Below are positions 60,923-64,000 of a DNA stretch of 64,000 bases, piece after piece. The DNA lies in assembly GCA_963995525.1 (NCBI GenBank), contig OZ023206.1:2307565-2371564 (forward strand), in the 5' to 3' direction. The DNA is from Escarpia spicata. Its lineage: Eukaryota; Annelida; Polychaeta; Sabellida; Siboglinidae. The position numbers and the translations under genes are program-made. How positions within the stretch are numbered: position 1 is the stretch's first letter; each line of letters begins with the position of its first letter. The notes under the pieces were generated by a model. The model had not been told where the DNA came from, did not search any database, and saw nothing but the letters and a program-made list of their open reading frames with translations.

Positions 60923-62376
60923 GATTGACAGGTAATGTATCGCAATTAGCCATTTTAATTACCCCTAATTATTCCTTAATTGCCCATAATTGCCCCCAAA
61001 TTACTCCCTTAATTACCGCTAATAACACAATTACCTTATTAATTATTTAATTACATAATAAAATAATCAACGGCTTTTACCAATTAATTAACTAATTAAA
61101 AGGTCAAGGTCAAAGTTACTAATCATTATTTGGGCCACCATTACATTAATTAACAAATTAACCTAACACTGCAAAGATCAACGGTTTGTACTAATTAAAT
61201 CATTAATTAACTAATTAATGATGCATGTATTGGGAAGGAAATTCAGCCACCCGCGGCTCTATACCCTCGTTGTAGAAACTATAACAATGTCTATATGAAA
61301 TGTACCATCGAATGTACTGTATCATAATTGTCTGTATTGAACGATTCATTCACTAATGTACAAATCGTCCATAATTGCGAGATACACAACAATAGTGCAA
61401 TCATGAGTTTCTCTGTGTGTTATGAGTCGGATTAAAAAAATACAGGCAGGCTTTTTGTCGTTTATTTCCACTAAGCAACATACAACAAGCTTACCTCCAG
61501 CAGGCAGTTTATACAGCGCCGTTAGAAAACATTGAACAACAGCCCACAATCGCCTGTTTAGACATCATCTGTTCCTTCTCCTGTAGTCCCCGAATTGGCT
61601 TTCCCGCAGCACTGTAATAACAGCTCCGCGCCTAGTCCACGTTTTACACAGCGCCGTTGGATATCTACAGTGACGTACGCACACAGCCCAACAACATCGT
61701 TGGGATAAAGTCGTAGATCCTCCACAGGCGAACCACTCAACACCTAGGCAGCTACAGTGACGGTAGGTTCACGAAATTAAATAAAAAATACTGTACGCTG
61801 TACATTCTTTGTCGTTTTCACGCAGCGTTGTTAGAACGCTTCCCTCAGTAACGCTAAAAGTCCATGATCGCTTCAATCCTCCTCTGTTGTTAGACAAATT
61901 CCGCTACATTGAGGCCACACAAGCATAAACAATAACCGAGGCGCACAAAACGATGTGCATTAGCAAGCATAAACATTACCCGATGCGCCATTAGCAAGCA
62001 TAAACGAGGTGGCTGAGATAACAAAACCAGCACACGTCCCACTTAATGGCCGTCTACAGGATTGTATACAAGTTTATATGTCACGATTCGTAGAACATTA
62101 ATTAGTTAATTAATTTGTTAATTAGTACAAACCTTTGATCTTTTGCAGTGTTAGGTTAATTAATGTGCTAGTTAGTAACCTTGACCATGACCTTGACCTT
62201 TTAATTAGTTAATTAGGTAATCAAATAATTATTATTTAATTGGTAAAAACCTTTTTAATTATGTAATTGATTAATTAATTAGGTAATTAAGAGGTTGTTA
62301 TGGGAGTAATAAGGGATAATTAAGGGAAATTAAGGGGCAATTAAAATGGGTAATTGAGATACATTACCTGTCAATT
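60923..62376. mobile_element. 1.45-kb element with about 300-bp inverted repeats
   Basis: The left arm starts ATTGACAGGTAATGTATC, and the right arm ends with its inverse GATACATTACCTGTCAAT. Further matching blocks in inverted order include AAAGGTCAAGGTCA, TTAACCTAACACTGCAAAGA and a TTAATTA-rich segment. The arms run about 60.92-61.23 and 62.09-62.38 kb. The centre (61.24-62.09 kb) has two related CAGCGCCGTT blocks and no frame above 67 codons, so it is non-autonomous. The superfamily cannot be named from the ends. Confidence 0.7.
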
Positions 62377-62628
62377 AAAACGGCATAAGAAACACTGCCG
62401 CAATAAAACAATTCGATTCATATTCTGAATTTGAATCAGTGAATAATCTGCTAAAAGTGACACCATATTACAGTGAGTGCAAACTGGTAGATTAATTGCT
62501 GCTGTGTAATGAAGACACGTCACGAGGATTGCCAAAAGTTCGTTAATGTCTTGCCACCGTCAGCTAACACCCTGCCGTTTTTGCTGATATCTTCCCCCTT
62601 CCTTGACGTTTACCAAACACGACTCGAT

Positions 62629-63035
62629 TTACTTAAACGTGAGGAATATCTCGCATAACTTTCGGTGACGGGAAGGGGCGCTGAGGATGACAAGGTACAC
62701 ATATCGACACTGCACGGCGCTGCAGTCGCACTTGAACACGCATTTTCCGGGTTCGTTAGCACAGAACGAAGGGTTGTTGTTAAACGGGAGCATGACCGAG
62801 TGATCGCCCTCCGTGTACACCATCGTCGCCGGGAAGTCGAGGCACTCCCCTCCGTCCAACACCGCCGTCACCGTCACGTCGTCAACTGTCGGCAGTTCGA
62901 CGCGAAGAATGAATTCTTTGTCGGACTCTGGTGTTGTCACTTGCTGACAGGTGGTGTTGTTTAAGTCGGTGACGTCATACACGTTGTAGTCGTTGCGATA
63001 TCCTGTCATCTTGACCGTGTTTCTGTCGAAATAAT
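62629..63035 (-). CDS. Terminal exon of an unidentified cysteine-rich protein
   Basis: On the minus strand the acceptor TTATTCTTCTGCAG is followed by about 134 codons and a TAA at 62629-62631. The exon starts in phase 1. It reads DYFDRNTVKMTGYRND..., with a mid-part LRVELPTVDDVTVTAVLDGG and a cysteine cluster KCVFKCDCSAVQC near the end, eight cysteines in all. Composition suggests an extracellular or secreted protein with a beta-rich fold. I do not recognise the family. Upstream exons would lie beyond the right edge of the window. GC content and third-base bias are coding-like compared with the flanks. Confidence 0.6.
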
Positions 63036-63403
63036 CTGCAGAAGAATAATTAAAATTAAGCATGGAAGTCACATTAATATACCAACAGAGACGCAGCTGT
63101 GAATATATATCACAACATATTTAATATTATTGACTTACAGTTGTTAAGATGTGTTGTGTTATCAACCAGAAGGCATCAGTAATCAGCATTAGACACCCTA
63201 CAGTATTTTGATTAGGTACACGTTTGTAAATAAATGTACACTGCTCTCTCTGTTTTTGAAATACCTCGCCGATTGGTAGATCACATACCAATGACCAAGG
63301 AGGCGTGTGAACCTCGGTACATGGGGAAGATATAAATATGCTGCCCCAAATGTTAGCGTAAATATATATATGTTGTATCTGATTTATTTGCCAGTTTTCT
63401 ATC

Positions 63404-63437
<34 letters not shown>

Positions 63438-63454
63438 CAAAAAGCTGGCAAAAA
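63036..63454. other. Intronic / intergenic stretch
   Basis: Presumed intron of the minus-strand gene. It contains a (TA)n run at about 63408-63437. No other feature is seen. Confidence 0.4.
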
Positions 63455-63668
63455 AGCAGATGCCCAAAGAGTGGAGGGGAAAAGAGACGAGGAAGACAAA
63501 GATTGCGATGGGAGGACTGTGTAAAGATAGACTTGGAAGGATTGGGAGAGCTGTGGAGAACGAGAACAAAATATAGAGGGGAATGGAGACAGTTGCTGGA
63601 GAGAGCAGTGCAAGATAAGTCAGAGAAAAGAAGAAAAAGAAAGCTAACTGAAATCAAGGAACGGAATT
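63455..63668 (+). mobile_element. C-terminal fragment of a non-LTR retrotransposon ORF
   Basis: The + strand gives KRRGRQRLRWEDCVKIDLEG, then WRTRTKYRGEWRQLL and a stop near 63670. This is the same type of RGR-x-x-x-RW-x-DCVK tail as the minus-strand LINE at 32.2 kb. It is preceded directly by a (TA)n run and followed by a (TGCG)n run. Confidence 0.7.
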
Positions 63669-63721
63669 GAGGCCAGCCTCACCCTGATGACAGAGAATCA
63701 AGAGGAGAACAACAACAACAC

Positions 63722-63743
63722 TATGTGTGTGTGTGTGTGCGTG

Positions 63744-63791
<48 letters not shown>

Positions 63792-63793
63792 TG
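63722..63793. repeat. (TG)n-(TGCG)n microsatellite
   Basis: TG dinucleotides change into perfect GTGC tetramers for about 50 bp. Confidence 0.95.
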
Positions 63794-64000
63794 GATAGAG
63801 TGGAATGCAGTGAAAGTAACGGACAAGGAGACTAGACGGAGAAAGCACGTAAAACGGCAATACGGATACGAAAACCAGGAATACTAATCAACCGATATAG
63901 AAACGTCGAGCTGTCACATTAGGCCATGAGTCAGGACCCATAATTTGGGCCACCATTAAATTTTTAGGGGCGAACGCTGGAGATGGAAAATATATGATAG

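Overview
This is a window of animal (metazoan) nuclear genome. The evidence is spliced genes with GT-AG introns, a bagpipe/NK3 homeobox gene, a neuralized-type E3 ubiquitin ligase gene, very long TG/CA and AT microsatellites, several minisatellites, and many decayed eukaryotic transposons (non-LTR, Ty3/Gypsy, hAT-like, long-inverted-repeat elements, tRNA-derived SINEs). Coding exons are clearly richer in GC than the AT-rich surroundings. The element families recall lophotrochozoan genomes such as molluscs or annelids; that placement is inference only.

Layout. 0.7-12.5 kb: a complete three-exon bagpipe (NK3) gene on the + strand. Its predicted product is 352 residues, the splice phases match, and one intron splits the homeobox between homeodomain positions 44 and 45. 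That intron carries an 80-bp minisatellite array. 12.6-21 kb: intergenic DNA with a purine-rich tract, inverted-repeat elements, LINE tails, tandem duplications and a 200-bp assembly gap. 21.4-30.2 kb: a neuralized gene on the + strand with two NHR domains and a C-terminal C3HC4 RING in four clear exons. A small upstream candidate first exon (MSAGLRKKGKR) matches in phase. A 4.5-kb palindromic element, whose centre holds a decayed minus-strand ORF of a transposon-associated family, lies in the presumed first intron.

30-49 kb: non-coding and repeat-rich. It holds a 4.8-kb satellite of 42-bp units with higher-order structure, 47-, 41- and 38-bp minisatellites, LINE and SINE fragments, a foldback element, perfect hairpins, and a 1.5-kb hAT-like element with an exact 8-bp target duplication. 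49-53.4 kb: a degenerate minus-strand Ty3/Gypsy element split by a 275-bp GA array. 56-60.4 kb: LINE remnants plus a second copy of the ORF family seen at 24 kb. 60.9-62.4 kb: an element with long inverted repeats. 62.6-63.0 kb: the terminal exon of an unidentified cysteine-rich gene on the minus strand, running off the right edge.

The two recognised host genes are developmental. Bagpipe is a transcription factor linked to visceral mesoderm, and Neuralized drives endocytosis of Notch ligands. Nothing in the sequence shows that they are co-regulated. Most of the window is repeats, and most of its long open frames are artefacts of repeat units whose length is a multiple of three or which lack stop codons.
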